Origin: Nitrobacter sp035546855
GTDB taxonomy: Bacteria > Pseudomonadota > Alphaproteobacteria > Rhizobiales > Xanthobacteraceae
Direction: 5' to 3'
Assembly: GCA_035546855.1 (NCBI GenBank)
Contig: DASZVY010000040.1
Location: forward strand, 62,001-126,000
DNA: 64,000 bases
Part shown: positions 34,619 to 42,970 of the stretch, piece by piece
Layout: each line of letters begins with the position of its first letter
Position numbering within the stretch: position 1 is the first letter of the stretch
The notes under the pieces: generated by a model
The model's input: the letters and a program-made list of their open reading frames with translations, nothing else
Databases searched by the model: none
Told to the model about the DNA's origin: nothing
Made by a program: the position numbers and the translations under genes

Positions 34619-34841
34619 GATTGTCTCAATGATTCCAAGAGCGGACTCATCCGGCCATGTCCTGCCGGACGCAGCGGCAGCCGTCGCGACCGTTATGGAG
34701 GCCGCTGGCGCACGAAGTCAATTGAGGCAATCGTTCGCACGCAAAACACTCTCCTCAGAGGCTCGCATCTGTGCTGATATCCGGCAGGATTGCCCGGCAA
34801 AAAAACTTGAGAACAGACCCGCCACTGGAAACGCCTGCACC

Positions 34842-36023
34842 ATGACCTCCGCGCCCCGCGTCGACATCGATCTGCCGCGTTTCTGGGACGATCCGTATCC
34901 GGTGCTGTCGCAGTTCCGGAAGGACTCTCCGATCGCGTTCGTGCCGCAGCTCGGCGGAACCGTGTTTGCGAAGCGCGACGATATCTTCGTCTCGGAGAAA
35001 CGGATCGACGTCTTCAGCTCACACCAGCCGCAAGGATTGATGAACCGGCTGATGGGCCACAACATGATGCGCAAGGACGGCGACGCGCACATGGCGGAGC
35101 GCGCGACGATTTTTCCGGCGGTGTCGCCCAAAACCGTCAAGCAGCACTGGACGGCGCAATTCCAGGCCCATGCCGACCGCATCATCGACACGCTCGAACC
35201 TGGCCGGCCCATCGACTTCTGCAAGCAGTTCGCCCTGCCCTTCTCCGCCGAATGCCTGAAATCCATCACTGGCCTGACCAACATGCGCTTCGAGGACATG
35301 GATGCGTGGTCACAGGCGATGATCGACGGCATCGCCAACTATGCGGGCGATCCGAAGGTCGAGACACGATGCCACGCAGCCACGGCCGGAATCGACGCCG
35401 CCATCGACGACATGCTTCCGGTGCTGCAAAAGGCGCCGGATCAGAGCCTGCTCGGCGTCACGCTGAAGGCCGGCATGCCCATGGAGAGCATTCGCGCCAA
35501 CATCAAGCTCGCGATCAGTGGCGGCCAGAACGAGCCGCGCGACGCGATTTCCGGCACAGTGTGGGCCCTGCTGACCCATCCCGAGCAGTTGCGTCAGGTC
35601 CTGGACGGCGTCTATCCGTGGATGCAGGTGTTCGAGGAATATGCCCGCTGGATTTCGCCGATCGGCATGTCGCCGCGCAGGATCGCGAAGCCATGGGCCA
35701 TCCGCGACATCGATTTCGAGCCGGAAGACCGCATCTTCTTCATGTTCAGCTCGGCCAATCGCGACGAAGCCTATTTCGAGCGCCCCGATGCGTTCGACCT
35801 GAGCCGCGATGCCTCGAAAAGCATCGCCTTCGGCGCGGGACCGCATTTCTGCGCCGGCGCGTGGGCCTCGCGCGCGATGGTTGCCGACGTTGCGCTCCCG
35901 ACGATCTTTGCGCGGCTCCGCAACCTCAGACTGGTCGAGGGCGAAGTGGTGCGGATCGGCGGCTGGGCGTTCCGCGGCTTGCTCAATCTTCCCGTGGTGT
36001 GGGACGCGACCGAACGGCGCTGA
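34842..36023 (+). CDS. Cytochrome P450
   Basis: The start at 34842 (MTSAPRVDIDLPRFWDDPYP) gives 393 residues, typical for soluble bacterial P450s. The heme-thiolate loop is FGAGPHFCAGAWASR near residue 340, and a degenerate ExxR region precedes it (FEEYARW). The I-helix reads KLAISGGQNEPRDAISG near residue 228, with no Thr in the usual acid-alcohol pair. An N-terminal extension to 34560 overlaps the antiporter gene and is not used. No ferredoxin or reductase gene adjoins it. The substrate is unknown. Confidence 0.93.
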   Translation: MTSAPRVDIDLPRFWDDPYPVLSQFRKDSPIAFVPQLGGTVFAKRDDIFVSEKRIDVFSSHQPQGLMNRLMGHNMMRKDGDAHMAERATIFPAVSPKTVKQHWTAQFQAHADRIIDTLEPGRPIDFCKQFALPFSAECLKSITGLTNMRFEDMDAWSQAMIDGIANYAGDPKVETRCHAATAGIDAAIDDMLPVLQKAPDQSLLGVTLKAGMPMESIRANIKLAISGGQNEPRDAISGTVWALLTHPEQLRQVLDGVYPWMQVFEEYARWISPIGMSPRRIAKPWAIRDIDFEPEDRIFFMFSSANRDEAYFERPDAFDLSRDASKSIAFGAGPHFCAGAWASRAMVADVALPTIFARLRNLRLVEGEVVRIGGWAFRGLLNLPVVWDATERR

Positions 36024-36038
36024 ACAGCCCACGCGGAC

Positions 36039-36317
36039 TTATTCCTCGGCAACCTTGTGCGCTTGCGCCGCCAGCCCCTTGTCCAGTTCCACGCGGCAGC
36101 CCGGGGTGAGCTGGCTGCGGTTCCTGCGCATGCAGGCGGTGATGCGAGGGATGCTCGGGATTTCCGAACTGCACAGGCGAAATGCATCGCTCATGCACTG
36201 GCGCTGCGCTTCGGCGGTGAAGGCGAAGCTTGGGCTGCTCGACAGCGCGCCGAGAGAGATCGCGAGAGCCAGGGCCGCGGCAACCTGGCGACAAGCTTTG
36301 GTGCGAACGATGGTCAT
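36039..36317 (-). CDS. Small secreted cysteine-containing protein of unknown function
   Basis: The start at 36317 (MTIVRTKACRQVAAALALAI) gives 92 residues. A signal peptide with the hydrophobic core VAAALALAISLGAL ends near FAFTAEA. The mature part has four cysteines in two pairs (QCMSDAFRLC and ACMRRNRSQLTPGC), which could form two disulfides in the periplasm. This pattern is common among small Bradyrhizobium-group periplasmic proteins. I do not recognise a function. It converges with the P450 gene, 15 bp away. Confidence 0.75.
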   Translation of the reverse strand: MTIVRTKACRQVAAALALAISLGALSSSPSFAFTAEAQRQCMSDAFRLCSSEIPSIPRITACMRRNRSQLTPGCRVELDKGLAAQAHKVAEE

Positions 36318-36460
36318 CTGAAACTCCTCAGGTCGGCCGCAACACGGCGGCTGGTGTCGATGACGCAGCGTCGCCGATCGCACGGCCGATCTCCGTGAGG
36401 AGGATCACACGCCAGAGAAACTCCATTAAACGATTGAACTGCCAATCATATTCTCATTCC

Positions 36461-36496
36461 AAAAGAGAAAGGGCTCCGGCTGTCGCCGAAGCCCCT
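36461..36496 (-). terminator. Terminator downstream of the TRAP operon
   Basis: On the minus strand, AAGGGGCTTCGGC and GCCGGAGCCCTTT form a 13-bp stem with G-T pairs around a GACA-containing loop. CTCTTTT follows. It lies 28 bp past the dctP stop at 36524. Confidence 0.75.
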
Positions 36497-36523
36497 TCCG
36501 CATGATCGTCCATTGACGGCGCG

Positions 36524-37525
36524 TTACGCCTTGCGATGCTTCTCCACGATCTCGCGGAATTTCCTGACGTTGTCCGCGCCCGCATAGTCCGCGATCCGCT
36601 TGTAGGCCGGACCCATCTTGGCGCGGAACGGCGCAAGGTCGGGCCGCGTCACCAGCATTCCCGCCTTCTGCAGCTTGGCGATCTGGTCGGTCTCGGCATC
36701 CGCGATCAGTTTACGCATCAATTCGCCGGAGGTCTTGCTCTCCTCGCGGAAGATCGTCTGCTGCTCCGGCGTCAACCGCTTCCAGGTGTTCACGCCGACC
36801 GTGTGGATCATGTTGTTGTAGATGTGGCGCGTGAGCGCGAGGTGCTTCTGCACTTCCGCGATCTTGTTGAAGTAGATCACCGCGATCGGGTTTTCCTCGC
36901 CGTCGACCACCTTCTGCGACAGGGCGAGATAGAGCTCGGGGAAGGCAATCGCCTGGACCACCGCGCCCAACGCCTCCATCGAAGCCTGGATCTGCAACTC
37001 GGGCGGCGTGCGGATCTTCAATCCCTTCACGTCATCGGGCGTGTTGATCGGACGAACGCTGTTGGTCAGGTTGCGGAAGCCGTAATCCCAGTTGCGCAGG
37101 AGAACGAAGCCCTGCTTTTCGGCGAGCGGCGCCAGCCATTCCATCGCCGGACCATCGAGGATCGGGAACGCATCCTCCGGGCCGCTGAAGATGAACGGCA
37201 GCTCCACCGCGGCGAACGCCTTGTCGTACTTGTCGAGTTGGCCCTGGGTCGGAAGCCCCATGTCGATGGTGCCGAGCTTGATCTGCTGCGCCTGCTCCGG
37301 CGGACCGCCGAGCTGGTTGTTCGGAAAGATCGCGATCTTGATGGCGCCGTTGGTGCGCTTCTCGACATTGGCGGCGAACTGCTTCGCGGCGATATTCGCC
37401 GGATGGTTCTCGTCGGCGAAGTGCGCGAAGCGCAGCGTCGTCACCGCGGCGCGCGCGACATAAGGCGCCGCGAGCGTCAATCCGGCCACGCTTGCGCCGG
37501 TCTTCAGGAAAAGTCGTCGATCCAT
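36524..37525 (-). CDS. dctP: TRAP transporter solute-binding protein DctP
   Basis: The start at 37525 (MDRRLFLKTGASVAGLTLAA) gives 333 residues. A twin-arginine-like signal (DRRLFLK, cleavage near ARAAVT) is visible. The mature protein follows the DctP fold: LRFAHFADENHPANIAAKQF, IKIAIFPNNQLGGPPEQAQQ, the conserved binding-site Arg region GLKIRTPPELQIQASMEALG and VDGEENPIAVIYF. It captures a carboxylate in the periplasm for the DctQM protein encoded just upstream. It ends at a terminator. The ligand is unknown. Confidence 0.94.
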   Translation of the reverse strand: MDRRLFLKTGASVAGLTLAAPYVARAAVTTLRFAHFADENHPANIAAKQFAANVEKRTNGAIKIAIFPNNQLGGPPEQAQQIKLGTIDMGLPTQGQLDKYDKAFAAVELPFIFSGPEDAFPILDGPAMEWLAPLAEKQGFVLLRNWDYGFRNLTNSVRPINTPDDVKGLKIRTPPELQIQASMEALGAVVQAIAFPELYLALSQKVVDGEENPIAVIYFNKIAEVQKHLALTRHIYNNMIHTVGVNTWKRLTPEQQTIFREESKTSGELMRKLIADAETDQIAKLQKAGMLVTRPDLAPFRAKMGPAYKRIADYAGADNVRKFREIVEKHRKA

Positions 37526-37571
37526 AATGTCCTCCGGTTGGTTGCGGTCCGCGCGACTGCGGACGGTTGGT

Positions 37572-39476
37572 TTATCCATGAAAGCCGAAATAGTGCGGTA
37601 AAACCAGCGTCAGCCACGGCACGAAGGCCACGATCAGCAGCCCAAGCAACAATACGGTCAGATACGGCAGCATCGCACGCGACGCGGTCTCGATATTGCA
37701 TCTCATGACCGCGCAGCAGACATAGAAGCCGATGCCCGCGAACGGCATGAAGCCGCCGATGCCCATGGCGATGATGAGAACCAGCGCATAGTGCAATTCG
37801 CTCAAGCCCAGCTTGCCCGCAATCGGGATCAGGAGCGGCGCCAGCACGTTGAGCGACGGTAGCCCTTCCAAGAGCACGCCGACGATGATCAGCAGCACGA
37901 TCGAGCAGATCATGAAGATCGCGGCGCTGTCGCCGACCGACTGCAGCAGCGCCACCAGCCGCTGCGGCAGCATGGCCACCGTCAGCGTCCATGAGAAACT
38001 CGAGGCCGCGGCGAAAATGAACAGCAGCACGCCGGTCAGCGCGGCGGTATCGATGACGATGCGCACAAGACCGCCGAGCGTCATCTCGCGATAGACCAGC
38101 GCCGACAGCAGGATGCCATACACCACGGCAAGCGCCGCGATTTCGGTCGGCGTCGCGACGCCGAACAGAATGCCGGCGAGCAGCAGACCCGGCATCAGCA
38201 GCGGGAGAACGGCGTTGGCGCCGGCGCGCGCCACCGTGCCCATGCTCGCGCGCGGCAGCCGCGACGTGCTGCCGGCCCGCACATAGATCATGACCATCAG
38301 GCACAGCGCCATCACCGCCGCCGGAATGATGCCCCCGATGAACATGGCGCCGAGCGACACGTTGGTGATCGATCCGACGATCAACATGGCGATGCTGGGC
38401 GGAACGGTCTCGCCCATCACGGCGGCCGCCGCAAGCACGGCGGCGCCTTCCGCGGCGCCGTGCCGCTCGCTCAGTTCGTCGCGCATCACGGTTCCGACCG
38501 CCGCCACGTCCGCCGGCTTCGAACCGGACAGGCCCGAAACCAGATACATGCTGCCCACGGTGACCTGCAGCAGGCCGCCGCGCATGTGGCCGACCAGCGC
38601 ATGGATGAACTGCACCAGCCGCACGCTGATGCCGCCCCGCTCCATCACGAGGCCGGCCAGGATGAAGAACGGCACCGCAAGCAGGATGAAGTTGCCGGTG
38701 CCGTTGACCATGGTCTGCGGCAGCACCACCAGCGATGCCGCGCCGGTGCCCCAGAGATAGGTTGCCGTCGCCAGCAGCAGCACGAAACCGACGGGAACGC
38801 CGGCGAGGATGGCGACGAAGAACAGCGACAGCGCGGCGATGATCGCCGCGTCGTCGCCGAGCAGCGGCAGCCAGGCGTCGCGCGTCAGCGCGGCAACCGC
38901 GATGACGGCGGCGAATCCGATACCGACGCCGATCGCCATGCGGCCGTGATCGCGCTTCAGGTTCACCGCGGCATAGATCATCAGCAGGACGAGACCGATC
39001 GGCAGCGGCATCGCGATCAGCGCCGCCGGCCATTGCAAAATCGGCGTCAATTCGTTCCAGCTCGAGGTGATGAAATCGATCGACGTGTAACAAGTCAGAC
39101 CGGATACGAAGAGAACGACGACATCGGCCAGGGCGAGGCATCCGCGTTCGCCGCCCTTCGGCAGCCGGTTCAGGATCACGCGGACGAAGGCATGATCGCG
39201 GCGGCGATAGGCGACGGCGCCGCCGATGAAGGCGAGAATCGACAGCGCAAACCGTGCGGCCTCGTCGGTCCACAGAAAGGAGTTCTGAAAGAAGACCCGC
39301 GCCGCGACGTTGGCGAGAACAAGCCCCAGTTCGATCAGCAGGGCTGCCACCACGACCACTTCGGCGGCGCGATCCATCCAGCGCAGCGCCGCGGTCTCGC
39401 GTGCCGGCGCCGCCGCCGAATGCCGCGCCAAGGCATCCGGCGGCAGCACGATGTCCGCCTCCCCGGTCCGCGTCAC
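37572..39476 (-). CDS. Fused TRAP transporter permease DctQ-DctM
   Basis: A 634-residue membrane protein. Residues about 30-200 are the four-helix DctQ domain (NSFLWTDEAARFALSILAFIGG). Residues about 205-630 are the large DctM permease (LFFVAILAGVPVGFVLLLA, VVGSMYLVSGLSGSKPADVAA, GETVPPSIAMLIVGSITNVS, EGLPSLNVLAPLLIPIAGKLG). The fusion is known in TRAP systems. It uses an ion gradient to import the DctP-bound solute and is followed by dctP 46 bp downstream. Confidence 0.94.
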   Translation of the reverse strand: MTRTGEADIVLPPDALARHSAAAPARETAALRWMDRAAEVVVVAALLIELGLVLANVAARVFFQNSFLWTDEAARFALSILAFIGGAVAYRRRDHAFVRVILNRLPKGGERGCLALADVVVLFVSGLTCYTSIDFITSSWNELTPILQWPAALIAMPLPIGLVLLMIYAAVNLKRDHGRMAIGVGIGFAAVIAVAALTRDAWLPLLGDDAAIIAALSLFFVAILAGVPVGFVLLLATATYLWGTGAASLVVLPQTMVNGTGNFILLAVPFFILAGLVMERGGISVRLVQFIHALVGHMRGGLLQVTVGSMYLVSGLSGSKPADVAAVGTVMRDELSERHGAAEGAAVLAAAAVMGETVPPSIAMLIVGSITNVSLGAMFIGGIIPAAVMALCLMVMIYVRAGSTSRLPRASMGTVARAGANAVLPLLMPGLLLAGILFGVATPTEIAALAVVYGILLSALVYREMTLGGLVRIVIDTAALTGVLLFIFAAASSFSWTLTVAMLPQRLVALLQSVGDSAAIFMICSIVLLIIVGVLLEGLPSLNVLAPLLIPIAGKLGLSELHYALVLIIAMGIGGFMPFAGIGFYVCCAVMRCNIETASRAMLPYLTVLLLGLLIVAFVPWLTLVLPHYFGFHG

Positions 39477-39572
39477 GAGACGGCGGCCTCGGCGGATGAA
39501 GCGATGGCGGCTCTTTTCATTGTTGCATCCTCCCGATGTCGCGCGGCCTGTGACCGGCCGCGTCGTTGTGGC

Positions 39573-40301
39573 CTAGGCGTCGAAGAACTCCGGATTGATG
39601 GTCTGTGTCGCCGAGATATCCCGCAACAGGCGTTCCAGATGGGCTTCCATCGCGGCCCGCGCCTGCGCGGGATCGCGCGCCTCGATTCCGGCCAGCACGG
39701 CTTCATGCTCCTTGATCGCCCGCGCGATCCGGCCTTCCTGCGGCAGCGTCAGCCGGCGATAGCGGTCGACATGCAGTTTGACCTGCTGGATCAACGCCCA
39801 AATTCCGGGGTGACGCGCGACCTCGGCGATCGTTGCATGAAAAAGCTCGTCGGCCTGATGAAATGCCTCGCTGTCCTTTGCAGCATCCGCTTCGCGCTGG
39901 CGCTCGACAATCGAATGCAGCGCGAGGATTTGACTCGTGGTGGCGCGCTCGGCGGCCAACCTTGCAGTGGTTTCCTCGAGCGCCTTGCGCACGATGATCG
40001 CTTCCGGCAGCGCCGCAAGCGGAATGCGCGAAACGTAGATTCCCGACTGCGGAAAGATATCGATCAGACCGTCGTCGGCGAGTTTCAGGATCGCTTCCCG
40101 AACCGGCGTACGGCTGACGCCATGCGATAACGCGATCTCTGCTTCGGAAAGCACTTCGCCCGGCTTCCGTTGCAGCGAAATCAGCTCAGCGCGGAGTTCC
40201 GAATAGATGCGTGCGGAGGCCGTGGCCGCGCGTGGCCGCCCGCCGCGACGGAACGTTGTCGCGGTCAACCCCTCGGAATTTTTCCTCGCGCGCGCAGGCA
40301 T
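39573..40301 (-). CDS. GntR family regulator with FCD (FadR C-terminal) domain
   Basis: A 242-residue regulator. Its N-terminal winged helix is seen in EVLSEAEIALSHGVSRTPVREAILKLADDG. The all-helical FCD ligand-binding domain carries the family's Asp and His metal ligands in QADELFHATIAEVARHPGI and ALIQQVKLHVDRYRRL. It is upstream of the TRAP genes on the same strand and divergent from the SDR gene. A 14-bp palindrome in the shared promoter (40320-40333) is the likely binding site. It probably controls the TRAP operon, the SDR gene and itself in response to the transported acid (inference). Confidence 0.92.
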   Translation of the reverse strand: MPARARKNSEGLTATTFRRGGRPRAATASARIYSELRAELISLQRKPGEVLSEAEIALSHGVSRTPVREAILKLADDGLIDIFPQSGIYVSRIPLAALPEAIIVRKALEETTARLAAERATTSQILALHSIVERQREADAAKDSEAFHQADELFHATIAEVARHPGIWALIQQVKLHVDRYRRLTLPQEGRIARAIKEHEAVLAGIEARDPAQARAAMEAHLERLLRDISATQTINPEFFDA

Positions 40302-40319
40302 TTGTTTGCTTCCGCAATA

Positions 40320-40333
40320 ATTAATATATTAAT
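40320..40333. promoter_or_regulatory. AT-rich perfect palindrome between the GntR and SDR genes
   Basis: ATTAATATATTAAT is its own reverse complement and stands out in a region above 60 percent G+C. It is 18 bp upstream of the regulator's start codon and about 120 bp from the SDR start. It fits an autoregulatory operator, although FCD-type GntR sites more often contain TTGTATACAA-like arms. An AT-rich promoter element is the alternative. Confidence 0.5.
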
Positions 40334-40456
40334 ATACAAGCAATCCGGGCGGCGCAAGCCGGAAGTCTTCCCCACGGCCGGGCATAACGCGCCGCGTGAA
40401 AGCCCGTTAACGCAATAGGTCCCACACCCGTCCGCGAGCGCAGGAGGAATTTGGAG

Positions 40457-41260
40457 ATGACGGATTACCGCAAACTGTTCGACCTCTCCGGCAAGACGGC
40501 TGTCGTGCTCGGGGCAGCATCGGGCATCGGACGATCGTCGGCGGAAGCGCTGGCGGGGCTCGGCGCACACGTTCTGTGTGCGGATCGCACCAAAGACGGT
40601 GCCGAGGCGGCGGCCGAGAGCATCCGCAAAAACGGAGGCACCGCTGAGAGCGCCGCGTGCGATGCCGCCAACAAGGCCGACGTTCAGGCGCTCGCCGGAA
40701 CGGCATCAAACCTGTTCCCGCGCATCGACATCGCCGTCACCACGCCGGGACTGAACATCCGCAAGACGATTCTTGACTACACTGACGAGGATCTCGATCG
40801 CGTGCTGACCCTCAACGTCAAGGGCACCGTGTGGTTCTTCCAGGCCTTCGGCGGGATCATGGTGAAGCAAAAGGCGGGAAGCCTGATCGCCTGCTCCTCG
40901 GTGCGCGCCGTCACCATCGAGCCCGGGCTTGCGGTGTACGGATCGACCAAGGCCGCGATCAGCCTGCTGGTGAAGGGCTTTGCCTCGGAGGTCGGCCGCT
41001 CCGGCGTGCGGGTCAACGCCATCGCGCCGAGCATCGCGGAAACCTCGCTGACCGCGCCCTTCAAGCAGCGGCCCGACATCTACAACCTCTATGCCGGACA
41101 TACCGTTTTCAACCGCTGGAGCAGCGCCGACGAAGTCGCCACCGCGGTGGCCTATCTGGCGTCGGATGCGGCGAGCTATGTCAGCGGCAGCACGCTGTTC
41201 GTCGACGGCGGATGGACCGGCGTCGACGGCCCGCCGACCGGGCTGACGAAGCTCGGGTGA
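40457..41260 (+). CDS. Short-chain dehydrogenase/reductase
   Basis: The ATG at 40457 with AGGAGG nine bases upstream gives 267 residues (a TTG at 40451 is also possible). Rossmann motif VLGAASGIGRSSAEALAGLG, acidic CADRTKD that favours NAD, an altered NNAG-like motif TTPGLNIRK, catalytic Ser in IACSSVRAVTIE, and YGSTKAA containing the Tyr and Lys are visible. It oxidises or reduces an alcohol/ketone pair, perhaps the hydroxy acid imported by the adjacent TRAP system (inference). It is divergent from the GntR gene. Confidence 0.92.
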   Translation: MTDYRKLFDLSGKTAVVLGAASGIGRSSAEALAGLGAHVLCADRTKDGAEAAAESIRKNGGTAESAACDAANKADVQALAGTASNLFPRIDIAVTTPGLNIRKTILDYTDEDLDRVLTLNVKGTVWFFQAFGGIMVKQKAGSLIACSSVRAVTIEPGLAVYGSTKAAISLLVKGFASEVGRSGVRVNAIAPSIAETSLTAPFKQRPDIYNLYAGHTVFNRWSSADEVATAVAYLASDAASYVSGSTLFVDGGWTGVDGPPTGLTKLG

Positions 41261-41398
41261 GACATCGCACGCGGCGCATCTCTGTTCATCAACGTTAAGT
41301 CGCGACCTTGCTTATCCCGGGTCAAAAACCGCGCTTATCATCCGCATGTCCTGATCGTGCGGGGCGCTTTCTGGAGGCGACTCGAAAGCGGATCAGGA

Positions 41399-41461
41399 AC
41401 GTTGCGCCGGAGCGACAACGAAGACGTTGCGCCGGGGCGACAACGAAAACGTTGCGCCGGG
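41399..41461. repeat. 25-bp tandem repeat, 2.5 copies
   Basis: ACGTTGCGCCGG begins at 41399, 41424 and 41449, a period of 25 bp. The first two units continue with AGCGACAACGAAG or GGCGACAACGAAA; the third is cut short after the first 13 bases. It is non-coding and lies between convergent genes. Confidence 0.85.
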
Positions 41462-41512
41462 CTGTTTGACATCGAATCGGAATTTTGAGTCCGGCGGTCG
41501 CAACACAACTGC

Positions 41513-41601
41513 CGTCATCACCGGGCTTGTCCCGGTGATCCACGTCTTTTCCCTTTGCGGCAAGCAAGGGGTGAATGGCCGGAACAAGTCCGGCCATGAC
41601 G
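41513..41601. repeat. Dispersed palindromic intergenic repeat, family 1, copy 2
   Basis: The unit opens CGTCATCACCGGGCTTG, contains GTGATCCACGTCTTTTCC, and closes TCCGGCCATGACG. The central and right modules match the copy at 31970-32053. The left arm differs at the CACCGGG segment and pairs with its own copy CCCGGTG, so it makes nested hairpins. Confidence 0.85.
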
Positions 41602-41657
41602 ATGGAAATTGACGCCGCATCTGGGAGGCAAGCGCCGGCGCGAGACCACCGTCCGAA

Positions 41658-42890
41658 CTACACCCGCTCGATGATGATGGCAGGCGCCATGCCGCCGGCG
41701 GCGCACATCGTCACCAGCCCGCGCTTGAGATCGCGCCGCTCCAGTTCATCGAGAAGAGTGCCGATCAGGATCGAGCCGGTGGCGCCGATCGGATGGCCGA
41801 GCGCGATCGAACCGCCGTTGACGTTGACCTTGGCGCGATCGAGCTTGAGGTCGCGGATGTATTTTTCCGCGACCACGGCAAACGCCTCGTTGATCTCGAA
41901 CAGATCGATGTCGTCGATGGTCAGTCCGGCCTTGGCCAGCACCTTGCGGGTCGCCGGCACCGGCGCGTTCAGCATCAGCGTCGGCGAGTCACCCATGTTG
42001 GCCATCGCCACGACGCGCGCACGCGGCTTCAGCCCATGTTTGTCGGCATAGACCGGCGAGGCCAGCAAGATCGCCGCGGAGCCATCGACGACGCCGGACG
42101 AATTGCCGGCATGATGCATGAACTCGATGTCGAGGCCGGGATGCTTCTGCAGGATAAGGTTGCGATATGTGGTGCCCTTATCGTCGAGAGCGTAGTCGGC
42201 GACCGCCGCGAACGCGGGCTTCAGTCCGGCCAGCCCCTCGAGCGTGGTCTGTGGCCGCGGATACTCTTCGCGATCGAGCGCGAGACTGCCGTCCTCGCGA
42301 TAGACCGGAACGAGGCTTTTGTCGAAATAGCCATTCTTGATCGCATGAGCCGCGCGCTGCTGGCTCTCGAACCCGAGCTGGTCGACATCCCTGCGGGTGA
42401 TGCCCTCAAGCGTCGCGATGGTGTCAGCGCAGACGCCCTGATGCGACTGCGGATGCCTGGCGCGCAACCGCAGGTTACCCGAGTCCATCATCATGGGACC
42501 GGAGCCGCGGCGGCCGTCCATCGACATCATCTCGGTGCCGCCGGCGATCACCAGATCCTCGGAGCCCGACATGATCGCCGCAGCGGCCATGTTGACGCTG
42601 GTGATGCCCGAGCCGCAGAAGCGGTCGAGCGTGACGCCGCTGGCGCGAACGTCATAGCCGGCGTCCAGCGCCGACATGCGGCCGAGATCGCCGCCCTGGG
42701 TCGCGACCTGGGCGCTGCAGCCCCAGATGATGTCGTCGACATCGGCGGTATCGATGCCTGTCCGCTCCGCCAGCGCGCGCAGCACCGTCGCACCGAGTTG
42801 TTGTGGATGAATTCCCGACAACGCGCCCTTGCCGGACTTGCCGGCGCCGCGCGGTGTCCGGCATGCGTCGATAATCAGCGCCTCGCCCAT
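41658..42890 (-). CDS. Acetyl-CoA acetyltransferase (thiolase)
   Basis: The ATG at 42890 (MGEALIIDACRTPRGAGKSG) is preceded by AAAGGGA; the product has 410 residues. The thiolase active site is complete: acyl-accepting Cys in LDRFCGSGITSVNMA near residue 89, His in GGSIALGHPIGATGS near residue 361 and Cys in GLVTMCAAGGMAPAI near residue 393, with NEAFA before them. It cleaves or forms acetoacetyl-CoA or longer 3-oxoacyl-CoA. It would suit the end of a CoA-dependent aromatic or nicotinate route, but no operon partner adjoins it. Confidence 0.94.
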   Translation of the reverse strand: MGEALIIDACRTPRGAGKSGKGALSGIHPQQLGATVLRALAERTGIDTADVDDIIWGCSAQVATQGGDLGRMSALDAGYDVRASGVTLDRFCGSGITSVNMAAAAIMSGSEDLVIAGGTEMMSMDGRRGSGPMMMDSGNLRLRARHPQSHQGVCADTIATLEGITRRDVDQLGFESQQRAAHAIKNGYFDKSLVPVYREDGSLALDREEYPRPQTTLEGLAGLKPAFAAVADYALDDKGTTYRNLILQKHPGLDIEFMHHAGNSSGVVDGSAAILLASPVYADKHGLKPRARVVAMANMGDSPTLMLNAPVPATRKVLAKAGLTIDDIDLFEINEAFAVVAEKYIRDLKLDRAKVNVNGGSIALGHPIGATGSILIGTLLDELERRDLKRGLVTMCAAGGMAPAIIIERV

Positions 42891-42970
42891 GGTGTTCCCT
42901 TTCACGCCTCTGTTGTTCGCATTTGGAATGGAAGGCGCGCCGAAGTCAATTCACATGAGCAGCGCAGCGA

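Larger units (their letters stand above)
41261..41657. other. Non-coding convergent intergenic region with repeats
   Basis: This 397-bp gap between the convergent SDR and thiolase genes holds a 2.5-copy 25-bp tandem repeat and one copy of dispersed repeat family 1. No supported gene is seen. Confidence 0.7.

Noticed and set aside
38460..40130. 556-residue plus-strand open frame across dctQM and the GntR gene
   Set aside because: It spans two unrelated genes on the other strand and its translation is low-complexity Arg/Gln/Asp-rich, so it is not a gene.
41399..41461. CRISPR array
   Set aside because: Units are contiguous 25-bp tandem copies with no unique spacers, and no cas gene is nearby.
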